DNA from: Prinsepia uniflora
Lineage: Eukaryota; Streptophyta; Magnoliopsida; Rosales; Rosaceae
Assembly (NCBI GenBank): GCA_032719365.1
Contig: CM064871.1
Location: 69,117,586 to 69,181,585, forward strand
Length of the DNA stretch: 64,000 nt
Direction: 5' to 3'
In this document: piece after piece, positions 34,691 to 45,639 of the stretch
Position numbering within the stretch: the stretch's first letter is position 1
Layout of the letters: each line of letters starts with the position of its first letter
Made by a program: the position numbers and the translations under genes
Notes under the pieces: model-generated
What the model was told of the DNA's origin: nothing
What the model saw: only the letters and a program-made list of their open reading frames with translations
Database searches by the model: none

Positions 34691-34865
34691 AAGCCTTCGT
34701 CATCGAAGCATCCATGCCTTTGTCATCGAAGCATTCGAGCCTTCGCCCTGCGAAGCATCTAAGCCTTCGCCATGCGAAGCACCTAAGCCTTCGTCATCGA
34801 AGCATCCAAGCCTTCGCCCTGCGAAGCATTCAAGCCTTCGTCATCGAAGCATCTAAGCCTTCTGA
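34691..34865 (+). repeat. 23-24 bp hairpin tandem repeat (CTTCG....CGAAG)
   Basis: Seven units of the form 'ccttcgtcatcgaagcatc.aag', alternating between TCAT and CCCTG/CCATG loops. Every unit can fold into CTTCG/CGAAG with a 4-5 base loop. It lies just after gag in the retrotransposon. Confidence 0.88.
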
Positions 34866-35120
34866 GTCCTGCAAATTTCTACACAGCAAGGAGAGCTCAT
34901 CTCGAGCGGTATCGAGCTCATCTCGAGCGGTATCGAGCTCATTTTCTATCAGCATCCTCTCTGCACGGCTCATCTCCAACTCGCCCATTTTGGCTTCAGA
35001 TGTGAAATTAGGACCTCAAGTTTTCTTAAGTTATCGTAATCCCACATCAACAACATAACTTTCCGTTTCTACAGGCCCTTCGCGTCAAGATGGCACATTC
35101 GCGGGACCAGAGCAGATAGG

Positions 35121-35699
35121 TTAGGAAAGAAGTTGCTCGGTATGCTTTTTGGTTAGGAAAGAAGTTGCTCGGCATTCTTTTTTCTCCCAAGAACCAATAG
35201 GTCCTTGTTTATTGTCCTTCTTCTGAACAACGGTCTCCTTCAAGCACAGTGGAGCGCTCAACGACTCCTTGATTGGGATGACTGAAGGCCTCCCGCCATT
35301 CATATCCCTAAATGGAGAAAGTAGCTGGCTCATGTCCCGGGACTCTAGAGGAATTTTAAGGGCCATGTCAATCTTTTTTAGATCAGGCTGACCTCCAAAC
35401 CCGTCGTACAGCTCATCAAACATGCGGAAGTACGAGGCCATCCTTAAGTTTGGAGAGGCATGACTGTCGCCAAGTTCCACAAGAGCGTCGCTTGGAAAGG
35501 CAATTTGATTGCGAGCCTTCCACTCTATGAGGTCTTGAGGCTTCTCAAGCTCCATATCTTTCCCTCGGAATGGACTTAGGCCACGAGAACCGCCACGCTC
35601 CCACAAAGAAAAATTGCTGGGTCTCTCGTCACCTTGAAGCATAGTGAGCATATTTGTGATACTAACAAGAGTCACAGTGGACGTGATCCAGCCTACCAA
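35121..35699 (-). other. Unidentified 192-codon antisense ORF within the retroelement
   Basis: An uninterrupted minus-strand frame, long for this decayed region. Its mid part (MASYFRMFDELYDGFGG, then DLKKIDMALKIPLESRDMSQ) has a normal globular composition and no low complexity. I do not recognise a domain. The first 20 residues resemble a second local frame at about 35840-35900, because about 55 bp are repeated there. The plus-strand end (35129-35180) contains a 'ttaggaaagaagttgctcgg' direct repeat. It may be a host exon captured by the retrotransposon, an antisense element ORF, or chance. Confidence 0.4.
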
Positions 35700-35904
35700 T
35701 GCTCACTAGTCACGTCCGCAAGTGCACTCAGTCACCGCCAAATCCCTGTCAACTGTTCAACTCCGTTCACCACGTAGCACTGGTTGTACACCCGCTTCGA
35801 CAAAGTTTCCAAACACCTTCGACAGACTCTCGACACGTCGCAAGCATATTTGTGGTACTAGCAAGGGTCACATTGAATGTGAGCCAGCCTACCAATGCGA
35901 GAAC

Positions 35905-37280
35905 GCACCGTTCAAACTGCTCGTTTTCCAAGCTGTACGCGATTCTGTAATTTCTGACACTTTTCAGGAATCTCGAATCCTGCCCAAAAAACATCATAAA
36001 GGGTCACCAATGACGCTAAGAATATCATAATCAATTTCTCACAATTTTTTGGGAATTAAATATTAATTTAAAACATGACCTAAACTATCAGACCCTCGAA
36101 ACAGTATCAATACGATGTCAGTTTGTCTCGAACCCAACACCAAAAATGTTCATTACATTAAGTATAGTAAAACACCTGTTGAACACTTCCCCAGAAACAC
36201 ATCCACGTACCCTCACGCGCCGCCACAAGCGGCTGCGCGTGAAAGCCACACGCGTAGCACAGTAACTGCTACAGTGCGTCTTCTCTGCCTGTTTCTCTGA
36301 TAAACGGGTCGTGAGCCCGCGATCAGACCCGGAAAAATCTCCATCAATTCGACCTTGATTGCTTTCGTTCTTTAAACTGATTTTATCTAAACCATCTTAA
36401 TTTAGACTATGTACATTTAATTACTTCAATTACAACCAGAAACCAACAATCCCACGATGAACTTTCAAACGGGTTTCGTGATCAGGTTCGCTCAAATCGT
36501 CCCTGTTTTCAAAATTAATTTATACAGAGAGCATAATGAGAGTGAAACCAACATTTTTACATAATCAATTTCACAAAATTGTACCTCCAGGTATTCGAAC
36601 TCAAGCTCGATTTTGAGCAAAAAATAGGGCTTCTGTTCTTGCTCAGGACAGCCCCAATTCTCTTCGTTTTTGTTGTGGATCGGTTCGAAATGATCCTAGG
36701 AGACTTAATCGAGCCTCAATTTTGATCCTCAAGGCTCGCAAATTCGAATTCGAATTTTCACCACAAATTTTCAAAATTTTCGAAATCGGCAAAATCAGTG
36801 AATCCTCTGTCCCTCGTGTTTGTTTTGATCTGATTCAAACCTTTCAATCTCTCATTCTCACAACCGAATTACTCTGTTATTTAACAATCTCAATTTTGGA
36901 CAAAATGAGTGGGTTGTCCCTAATTAATGGATTAGTGTCCCTAAATCCATGATTTCCTCCATGTTGTCTGGACAAAGTAACAAATATCATTGGCAGGTGG
37001 CATGAGTCAGCGTCCACCATTCGCTTGTCAAAAAGACCGTTTTGCCCTTCGCTCGAAAAATTACCGTTTTGCCCCTACCTTTCAAAATTACGAAAATGCC
37101 CCTCGCCTTCGTAGACCCATAACTTTCGCATCCGACCTCCGATTGACGCATGCCGCATGTCTGCGGATTCAGCACCTCGAGACCTACTCAACCGTCTATT
37201 CGGAATTTCCAAAAAATGTTCTAATCAAAAAGTCGATTTTTAGCCCTTATAACCAGGGGAAAAATCGTCAAAAAGACACT
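35905..37280 (-). mobile_element. Truncated LTR fragment, same family as the solo LTR in gag
   Basis: Similar in order to 31890-33250: 'ttctgtaatttctgacac', 'agaccctcgaaaca.tatc', 'caccctcacgcgcc...gcggctgcgcgtga', 'tctgataaacgggtc', and the block 'ccgattgacgcatgccgc'. Neither LTR terminus is present. It was probably acquired by the element before its last transposition, as it lies within the LTR pair. Confidence 0.65.
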
Positions 37281-37374
37281 GGCTCAACTCTTGAACCCAG
37301 CAGTGACTAGAAAACCCGGTAATATAAGATCCCAAACAATGTACATCCCTTCGGATTCCTCGAACTCCGAATCA

Positions 37375-37387
37375 ATGTGGGGGCATT
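37375..37387 (+). other. Polypurine tract before the 3' LTR
   Basis: 'caatgtgggggcatt' immediately precedes the 3' LTR start at 37388 and is the expected plus-strand primer site. Confidence 0.6.
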
Positions 37388-37970
37388 TGTGGAACCCAAA
37401 ATCATCCGAAAATTATGGAGCTGCCACGTGGCCCGTAATTCTGAAAAATGACCAAATTGCCCCTGGCAATAACGCTGATCATTTGAAAATACCCGCATAT
37501 TAAATAATCTATTTACCAGTTAAATACGTTATTTGATCGGGTTAAAATCCCCGTAATATCAATATTCTCCCCGAGAGTTAACTGTCATTATTCTTAATAA
37601 TAGATAATTAATATTGATGTTAAAATACAATAATTGTCATTACTATCATGATAAACCATCATTTCAATTATTAAATAGTATATTTAATTAATAATATATT
37701 TTTATTAATTAAATATTCAACCGACCAATCAGAACGCTTCAAGGTTCCCAAGGTTTTCCTATAAATAGCAAGACACATTTCATTTTCAAGGTACGTTGAT
37801 TCTTCGCTTCGAAGTATATCCTTTTCCTCTCTCAAAGCTAACTTAGGCATTGGAGTGTTCTTGGTCGAACAACCCCCGGGGTAAATCGATCGAGGCAGCG
37901 ATAGCTAATTGTTTGCTGTTTGCAGGATTTGTGAGGACTTTTCGCGGCGGGTTCAATCTTTGATTCAACA
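37388..37970 (+). mobile_element. 3' LTR of the Tat-lineage element
   Basis: 583 bp, TGTGGAACCC to GATTCAACA, followed by the ATAAA duplication. It keeps a full TATA box TATAAATAG at 37760-37768, unlike the 5' LTR. Confidence 0.92.
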
Positions 37971-37975
37971 ATAAA

Positions 37976-38873
37976 TACATAGTATTACATGTGCATCATG
38001 TCTTAAAATAATAAAATCATGGTAATTAAATGGACCCTTTATTATATATAGATAATGATTCATTAATACAGTGAGCTTATATTACCAATTGGTCTATTAG
38101 AGTTCTAATATGATTATAATAAAAAGGTCTTTTAAAACAAGTGTAAAAAATAAGTTTATTTTCTGCTATCACCTTTAGTCTGACCTTAATTTAGTGCTAA
38201 GACCTATTCATTAGCTAAAACCTATTCATTAGCTAAGGACAATCAATTTGGCAGAGAGGAACGTTTCTACTAATAGTCTAATATGTTCTAATTTGGGAAT
38301 TTTTATTTTTTTTTACATTTAAGGTGGGATTTAGATTCTTGATTTCTTATTGATCGAGCAGGGCTTTTTTCAATAATTTTAACGATGTCTTCTTTATTTG
38401 TTTGGTTGAATGTATGAGTTTTTTTTTTTGTTATTGACACACAGTATTCCAATACTGACAACCAATGACTAATCAACAGCGAGAGCCTAGAAGATATACA
38501 TGTCTTGAAATGCACCCCTAACCACAATTAGGATACAATCCAGGGGAAATCGAACTTAGTAGTAGTCGAGAGTATACCGGACTAGGAAATGCCCTAATAG
38601 CTGGGCCAACCTATTATGATTTAATTGATGTAAAAACATCTTTCCTTTAATTAAATTCATTAATTAGGGCCTTATTTGTCCTCCTTATTTTTGGATCAAG
38701 TTGGTGAAATTAATGGTAACTAACAATTGCAGGAAATGGATGACACCAGAGGCGACATTAATGTCTACATCAACTAGTAAGAACTTGTTTATAATTATTT
38801 GATTTATACATGTCTTCAGTGTTTGCTGAGATCACACTTGAGATTTAGTTGCTGCATATGTATTAGGGCTAGC
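37976..38873. other. Intergenic DNA, no gene
   Basis: AT-rich. The part at 38420-38620 has a different texture ('gggaaatcgaact', 'gctgggccaacctattatg') reminiscent of a plant SINE-like or LINE-derived dispersed repeat, but I could not define ends. Confidence 0.4.
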
Positions 38874-39412
38874 AATATGCCGTGTCGTGTCGTGTTATGA
38901 ATTATGTTTTACCCAAATATGTCCAACTCAAACTTGACCCATTTAATAATCATGTCAAGAATATCTAACCCGAACCTGACCTATTAATGACACAAGTAAC
39001 TCGTGTAACCCATTTAATAAATAGGGTGTACTCAAAATCCAATTAATCTATGACCCGTTTGACCTATTTAACCTGTTTAACATATTTAACATATTTAAAC
39101 TATAAGATTTAATAGGTATTTAGGTACGTAAATGGGTAGATATATGAGTTAGTAATGACACATTTATTAAATGGGTAAATATATAAGTAAATATACGGGT
39201 TAACAAGTTAAATCGAAATCTACCAATTTATCAAACGGGTTATATGTCATTATACAAGTTAACAGGCTGACCCGAAATTCACCCGTTTATTAAACGTTTC
39301 ATAACGGGTTGACTTGAAAATGACCTGAAATTTTAATCGTGCGGGTTGACCCGGATAAATCTCGTGCGAATTTTGAGTCATGTATCGATTCGTGTCAAAA
39401 TTACCACCCTTA
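38874..39412 (-). mobile_element. hAT MITE copy 3 (539 bp), TSD ATATGTAT/ATATGCAT
   Basis: Ends TAGGGCTAGCAAT and TTACCACCCTTA match the other two copies in reverse orientation. Flanking octamers ATATGTAT (38866-38873) and ATATGCAT (39413-39420) match at 7 of 8. The interior again consists of 'acccgtttaat' words; no ORF. Confidence 0.88.
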
Positions 39413-39803
39413 ATATGCATTATATAGACTCGAAATTGGATTTCTAGTGGTTTGACCCATAACTGGGCCAAGTTGAATGTGTTGACTTTAAGTCAACTCT
39501 TCTATTTTTGGATCACAATTGGTTATTATTGTAACCCCAATCAACCAATTGGTCATTTTGAATTTTTTTTTACGATAATTTAAACGAGTTTAAGGGTTGA
39601 GGCGTGTGAGATCCTATGGGAGTTAGGTTCTCAAGTTTAAGGCTTAGAATTGATGTTTATTGATCCTAATTGTCACTTTTGCTAATCATTATGGCTCAGT
39701 GGATTACAAAGGACCGCATAGCTCAGAGTTGATTAGGTTGCTTGAGCATTCGATAAGTAGATGTTGTTTTTAAAATTATAATGAATGTATATATATATAT
39801 ATA
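39413..39803. other. Intergenic DNA between MITE and solo LTR
   Basis: No gene seen. It ends in a TA dinucleotide run (39788-39806) that overlaps the LTR start. Confidence 0.5.
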
Positions 39804-41684
39804 TATAACGACCCAAAAACGTGAAAAAGTAAAAATGGTAGTTTTACCCCTGAATGTCAATTGTTGATTTTTTTTTTATCTCGGCTTTTTCTAGACAATT
39901 TGAAATGGCCGTTATGAAATTATCGAACTCCTGAGTACGTAGATAGGCAGTATGCCGAAATGGAGTTCAGATAAGTCAGTTTTGGGTCTAAATAATGTAG
40001 GGGCATTTTAGTACTTTTGGTCATAAGGGGATTTTGGTAATTTTCTACAAAACTCTAGAATTGACTAGAAGATTCTTGAATTCCCTCCCATAATCTCTTC
40101 CACCAACTTTGATGAGTTTATGCATATGTTGTGTGTATGGGTGGCAGTTCCGTGGTAATTGGCCAAAAAAAGGAGAAAAATAAGAAGGAGGGGAGAAAAG
40201 GGAGAACCAAGGAAATAGAAGAAGAAAAGGAAGAGGAAAAGAGGAAGAAAACCAGAGAGTTGATGAAGTGTTAGAGAAGGAAAGAGGAGAAAACCGTACG
40301 GAAAAGAAAAAAAACTATGAATGTTGGTGTTGGGTTTCAAGTTCTAGGCTAGGAAATTTGGAAACTAACATGGTGACACTTCCCTAGAGGTCTTATGACC
40401 GCTATGAGATAGGAAGAGGAGAGTTTAGAGCACATGAAGGCTGTAGGTATGGTGCTGAGCCATGGCTGTAAGCTTGAGGAGTTAGGCTATGTTATGTAGG
40501 TATTCATTTCTTGTTTTTTATTCTATAGATCTCTTTCTGGGTCTGTGTAGATAAAATTCGATGTTTAGAACGTTGAAATCAGACGTGAAATGGCCAAGTT
40601 ATGGCAGGGTCAGGCCCTGCGCGCAGGCTCGTTGGTCGACCTGATTGGAGGAAAATGGTGACAGGCCGCACGTGAAGCTCATGCGCAGAGACCTTTCTGC
40701 GGCGCATGAGCGCTCGTGCGGCTATTCCTGGTGGCGCGATCAACATGAACGTTTGTCTTTAAATTCTGAGTTTCATGGTATTAAATTTGGGTTAATTAGA
40801 CACCGTTTTGAGGAAAAATTCTTAACTGAATTCTAAAAATTTGAGGAATGTCAATAAATGGCTATTTTGAGTCTATAAAGAAAAATAAGGATGAGTTATG
40901 ATGAGTTGAATTGAGTGAAAATGGTGAATATGTAAGAATACGGCTAAAGTAGTTATGTATGTGGTTATATTATTGAATATACATATATGATGTTAAGGAC
41001 TTCATTATGATTACACTTGGATATTAATAAATGGACGATAATGATGAAAAATTATGAATTTGTAAAAGTGATAGGAAGAAGGACTGATTACAAGGATTGT
41101 TTTGTGTGAATAATGGAAAGATTAATCCGATAATTGAAATATGAGTAATTAGAAAGGGTGTGATAAATGGATAAATTAAGGGAAGTAAGTCGAAGACCTA
41201 TGCTAATATTAATGAATCTTAATGGTCACTTATGGTGAATAAAGGATTTATGAATGTATGAAAGTGGTGTTAGGCTAAGGACTTATATATATAGTTACTA
41301 TTGTGTAAAAGTTAGTATTCTAACTAATATATATTTATGATTTATATTGTGCAATGCAAAATTGACAATCTACGGAATATGCAGACGTTTATGTATAATG
41401 TGGACGATTGTGTATTTCGACTGTTAAATTTTTTTTCTATATAATTGACATTGCAATTGTGATTAGTATAATAATGAAAATAAGACCCGAATATAGTCGA
41501 ATTAGTAAGCTTCACCACTTGTTGGGATAAGTGGGTTGGATGTGGGCAGTACCTCGTAAGTGGGTTTAAGTTGGTTAATCTAGTAAGATATGGACAGAGA
41601 TAAAATTGGTGATATCCCTTGTCTATTGTTAGACGGGAGCAGGATCGCCCCAATTTCCAAGGAAATTAGGGACGAGTCCTGTCA
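39804..41684 (+). mobile_element. Solo-type LTR, 1.88 kb
   Basis: Begins TATAACGACCC, a mutated TGTAACGACCC, and ends GGGACGAGTCCTGTCA after 'agacgggagcaggatcg'. Contains 'agttttacccctgaatg', 'gtacgtagataggcag', 'ggggcattttagtac', and GC-rich 'cgcatgagcgctcgtgcggc'. The left flank is a TA repeat, so no target duplication can be judged. Small frames inside are not genes. Confidence 0.7.
40160..40320. repeat. Purine-rich tract inside the solo LTR
   Basis: About 160 bp of nearly pure A/G on the plus strand ('aaggaggggagaaaaggga', 'gaagaggaaaagaggaag'). Confidence 0.7.
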
Positions 41685-42100
41685 AAAGATTTATTTTTTT
41701 TCGATGACTTATTATCATTTAAGGATTTTGATAACTAAAAATAATGATTTTGAAATGTTTTCCTTGTGTTGGATATTTCAAAGAAGGCAGAAGGGATGGT
41801 TGAAGACGACAATGATGACCACGAAGAAAAAATGGCATGCTTTGCCATTTTGGTGATGATGTCGGCTTGTATGCTTAAGATGAAGCCAATTTCTTTAGTG
41901 GAAATTCTATTTTGTTGTAAAGAATTTGAGAAAAAGGTTTGCAGAGAAGGAGAAGTTTGGAAAAAAATAGAGAGAAGCATGTACGTTCTCTGCCTTCTGT
42001 ATTCTGAATTAATAATTGAACAATAACTGTATTTTCCTGGAATTAATAAATGTGAAAATTACTAAACTACCCCTCGTACCTTTTTCATAAATAGCCACTA
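41685..42100. other. Intergenic DNA, no supported gene
   Basis: Two overlapping short frames (41590-41856 and 41766-42026) encode no recognisable domain. Composition is Glu/Lys/Met-rich, as expected for random A-rich DNA. Confidence 0.45.
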
Positions 42101-42655
42101 AATTTTTGTTTATTTACAACAATCCTCCTTGGATATTTCATGTAACGGTGCTGCTTGGTTGAAAAATTATGTGTTTCTTTGTTAAAACCTTTCAGGCAAC
42201 AAAAACCCCGTGGGAAAAAAATAGTCATGGTCGAAGAAAAAAGAGTACAACACGCGTGGATAGTTACAATATTGGAATCTCTGAGGTAGTGGAAGTCGTA
42301 TTTTCTAGAATATCGGTAGATAGTACGTCTTTGAGATAGAATGCATTAGTTTTACTACAACAAAACCTTGCCTGGTAAACCTAGTGGGAAAAACCCATGG
42401 TAGAAGGAAAAAAAGAGCAAATGCATATAAGTCGAAGTATGAAATCTTTAGGATGCATTGTTAACAAGGTGACCATACCAAATTGTGCCTCGTTAAAATC
42501 TAGCTAGGTAACAAAACACAATGAGACAAAATAACTCTACTCGTAGGACAAAAAAGTACACAATGATCATGTGGGTATACTTCAGGATACTCAGTATACT
42601 TCTGATGACTTGGTACACTCCAAGATACTCCCTCTTATCTCGATTCCCCATAAAT
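42100..42655 (-). mobile_element. 3' non-coding end of the copia element
   Basis: Lies just downstream of the copia pol stop on the minus strand. It has repeated phrases like 'aaaaccccgtgggaaaaaa' and 'aacctagtgggaaaaaccca' in tandem-like spacing, typical of sequence after pol in Ty1/copia elements of dicots. No LTR boundary could be fixed. Confidence 0.45.
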
Positions 42656-43545
42656 TCTACAAATTAGGTAGATCAGCTAGTTTACGTAAGCCATTTTCTG
42701 GCACATGCTGCTGGAATGTGGCCTTTGGTAATGACTTGGTGAAAAAGTCTGCATGATTGTCTTAAGACCTAATTGAATTGATCTCAATCTTCTGATGTTC
42801 TTGCTGTTGTTGGTTAAAGAAGAACTTTGGTGCAATATACTTCATGTTGTCTCCCTCAATGAAACCAGTCTTCATCTGCTCCATGCAGGGAGTATTGTCT
42901 TCATAGATAACTGTTGGTTCATTATGGGTGGAATGTAGTCCACAAGTACTTCGAATATGCCCTGTAATGACTTTTAGCCATATACATGCACGAACTGCTT
43001 CGTGAAGAGTTAGAATCTCTGCATGATTCAAAGATGTAGCAACAAGGGTATGTTTTTGTAAACCTCCAAGATATTGTTGTGTTTCTAATGGTAAAGACAT
43101 AACCAGATTGAGAACGCACCTTGTGTGGGTCTGATAGGTAACCCATGTCAGCATACTTAACAAGACATGCATTCTTTTGAGGACCAAGGGGGTTTGATTC
43201 ATTCTTTGATGCATAGGAATAGAATAAGCCCATATTTTTTGTACTTATAAGGTATTGGAAGATGTCTTTTATGCCATTCCAGTGGTGGTGTGTAGGCGTA
43301 GAGCTCAATCTATCGAGAAAGTTCACATCGAATGAAATTCCCAGTCAAGTGCATTGAGCCAAGTACAATAATACACATGTTGCACTTAGATATGGCACTT
43401 CTGGTGTTAATATCTCTTCGTTATCATCTGCGGAACAAAATGGATCCTTCTTAGGATCTAAACTACCAACGATCATGGGCGTGCTTGATGGTTTCTCTTT
43501 ATCCTTATTAAAGCATCTCAGCATCTTCTTTAGCATCTACGTTGG
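42656..43545 (-). pseudogene. Ty1/copia RNase H and C-terminal pol remnant
   Basis: Minus-strand frames, shifted several times, encode the end of a copia polyprotein. In order: KPSSTPMIVGSLDPKKDPF, EVPYLSATCVLLYLAQCT, FLDRLSSTPTHHHWNGIKDI, RSQSGYVFT, then HEAVRACIWLKVI, NEPTVIYEDNTPCMEQMK, and the tail ADFFTKSLPKATFQ. These are the typical blocks of the RNase H region. Frameshifts occur near 43345, 43200 and 42770. The polymerase core that should precede it is missing. Confidence 0.88.
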
Positions 43546-44300
43546 CATTCATAAATTGAGCGAGATTCGATATGATCACTAGTTATTATTTCAGTAGCTA
43601 CAACGAATACTAATATATCATCGATGATAATATCATTTTGATTCCATAGCACACTTAAGCTTGCATAATTTATTGAGATTTCTGTATTCTCGAGAGTGGG
43701 TTCAGACGTTGGAGCTTCCCCAATGTCGTCTCCTCTAAGACAAACTCATAATCCAAAACTATCTCATGAGATGAATCAGCTGATATTACGGTATCTAAGG
43801 GATTCAAGTGCCAAATTTTTCATCTTCTGGGGATGATAATCTTTTGAACCTATTAGTTTACCTCACTTCTGAGCAGAGACATATGACTAGTTAGCTGCCA
43901 TGGTCATACTTGGTCCATATGTGACGACTTGTCCATCTAGGACGGCGCGTCCTATGTGGACGTCTATCCTTGCAGGCATGGTTGTAGCAGGTTTATGTTA
44001 TCTCATCACTTTGGCTAGATCAGAAAAAGTATTTGGAATATTAATAGCTAAATTCGGTAGATTTAGAATTCTCCATACTTTGTTCTCACTTTGTACGATT
44101 TGGGAATCAAGATGAGGCATAATGGAGATATTCCACGTCAATTCACATTGTTCTTCATGAGCATTGACGTTCTTATCTCCCCCAAATGATGGGAAGATTG
44201 TCCCAACGAAGTGACAATCCTAAAATCTAGCAATAAAAAGATTGCTTGTCAAGGGCTCTAAATAGCGTATAATGGAAGGGGATTCATCATTGACATATAT
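43546..44300 (-). pseudogene. Ty1/copia integrase C-terminal region remnant
   Basis: On the minus strand, broken frames give RYLEPLTSNLFIARF near 44260, NLAINIPNTFSDLAKVM near 44030 and PARIDVHIGRAVLDGQVVTY near 43930. These are characteristic of the linker between integrase and reverse transcriptase in copia. It then runs into the RNase H part without the reverse-transcriptase core, an internal deletion of several hundred base pairs. Confidence 0.8.
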
Positions 44301-44319
44301 GCCCTTCCATAGGTGTCTG

Positions 44320-44905
44320 CTGATAGTACAGATGAGATTCTAGTTGGACTAGCGGGACGAGGTTTGACTTTTGTGGTTGGTTAGACTAGTGGGACCAGAT
44401 TTGGGTTTTATTTACTTTTGGTGTGTCCATGGGTTTTCAAAATGATCTACAACCGGGGTTTTCAGGGAAGTGTGGGTTAGGGGCATATATGTAATTTCAT
44501 ATGTTTATGCATGCATGTTTTTATAAAATAGATGGTTTAAAGGATGATTTCGGAAAATGGTTCTCCAAAGCTTTATTTTGTCTAGTCATAGTTTTTATTG
44601 GTTTTGGCACTTTCCTAATTGATCTTAGGACGTGGGTTGTAATGAGACTGAGACATTTTCGTGGGTATACGCACTAGTTAACCAGAGTAGTTTTTGATAG
44701 TTATTTTAATTGTGTCTAGTGTTCTAGGTATGTATGATTTTTCGGATTTTGTTTATGCTTTGACATAGGAAGTTTATCCATGTTCTGATGTTGGGTTTGT
44801 AATATATTCGGACGGAGGGTACTTTAGTTATTTTATAGTGTTTGTGTCAGACGGGAGCAGGCTTTCTCATGAGAATCGAGAGTGATTTCGGGGAGGGTCC
44901 TATCA
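44320..44905 (+). mobile_element. 3' LTR fragment nested in the copia remnant
   Basis: Has the downstream LTR layout: 'atgcatgcatg', 'tttattttgtctagtcatag', 'ttgatcttaggacgtggg', 'cagacgggagcaggc', and the terminus GGGGAGGGTCCTATCA at 44905. The 5' end of the LTR is missing. Confidence 0.6.
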
Positions 44906-44919
44906 TGGATGGTGGGATC

Positions 44920-45600
44920 TTAATTTAAAGAATTGGGCGAGGAATTTAGCAAACACAGCATTGCATGTGGACAGTAGTGTCACATGTGACCACCTTGTCG
45001 ATGCATCAACCAAAATCATGAAATATTGAATGGTCCATGTGGTGGTTGGATAGGTCCACAAATATCCCCATATATTCTATACAAGAAAGGGACAAATTTT
45101 TTACTCATCTTTTCTTGTGATGGTCTAGTATTGAATTTTCCTGTTTGATGTATTGATGATACGACACATCATACCTTGACCTGGGTGTCCCAATCGGTCA
45201 GGGCATCATAAGTGGTTTCTTGGGTTAAGTAGCTTATGGCTAGCCATGTGATTTGCCTCAATTGTTCTAATAGTGGTTGTGTAAAGACCACTCCAATGAA
45301 AATTTTCGGCCATACAAATTGAAGGTTATACAAATATATTCCACATTATTTTCTTTTGTGGTCTCGACGTGATAACCATTAGCTCGAATATCGTTAAAAC
45401 TCAACAATGCTCTTCTGGAATGTGGGGAGTATAATGCTTCATCAATGGTAAAGACAGTACCATTGGATAACATAAAGTGGGCACTGTTGGAACCTTCAAT
45501 GACATTCGATTGGCCATATATAATTTTCATAAGAGTGTGGTCAGACAAAGATTCCTCTACAACAGAAGACCATCCCGAGCCGCTGAGCATTAGACTCTCA
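44920..45600 (-). pseudogene. Ty1/copia pre-integrase and integrase-core remnant
   Basis: A 107-codon minus-strand frame (45267-45590) includes NVIEGSNSAHFMLSNGTVFT, then IDEALYSPHSRRALLSFNDI and RANGYHVETTKENNVEYICI, the region before the copia integrase. Further on the strand reads FLYRIYGDICGPIQPPHGPF near 45060-45100, the start of the integrase core. It continues at 44300 beyond the LTR fragment. Confidence 0.85.
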
Positions 45601-45639
45601 TGAACGAAATGAATGAGCTAAGACGTATGATAACTGGCC

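Larger units (their letters stand above)
28880..37970 (+). mobile_element. Gag-only Ty3/gypsy (Tat-lineage) element, TSD ATAAA
   Basis: A complete 9.1 kb element on the plus strand with LTRs at 28880-29454 and 37388-37970, both from TGTGGAACCC to GATTCAACA, and ATAAA duplicated at 28875-28879 and 37971-37975. The LTRs differ at about 21 positions plus an 8-bp indel by eye, near 4%. The interior has a putative primer site ATTGGTGCTTTCATTGAGAG, a repeated leader, a broken gag, a hairpin repeat, a fragment of another LTR and a purine-rich tract before the 3' LTR. No protease, reverse transcriptase or integrase was found, so it was either a gag-only non-autonomous element or lost pol before insertion. 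A solo LTR is nested at 30714-33475. Confidence 0.9.

Noticed and set aside
34691..34865. CRISPR-like array
   Set aside because: Units are contiguous tandem repeats without unique spacers, in a plant retrotransposon.
41590..42026. Two overlapping short ORFs as small genes
   Set aside because: No domain, no matching frame preference; A-rich chance frames.
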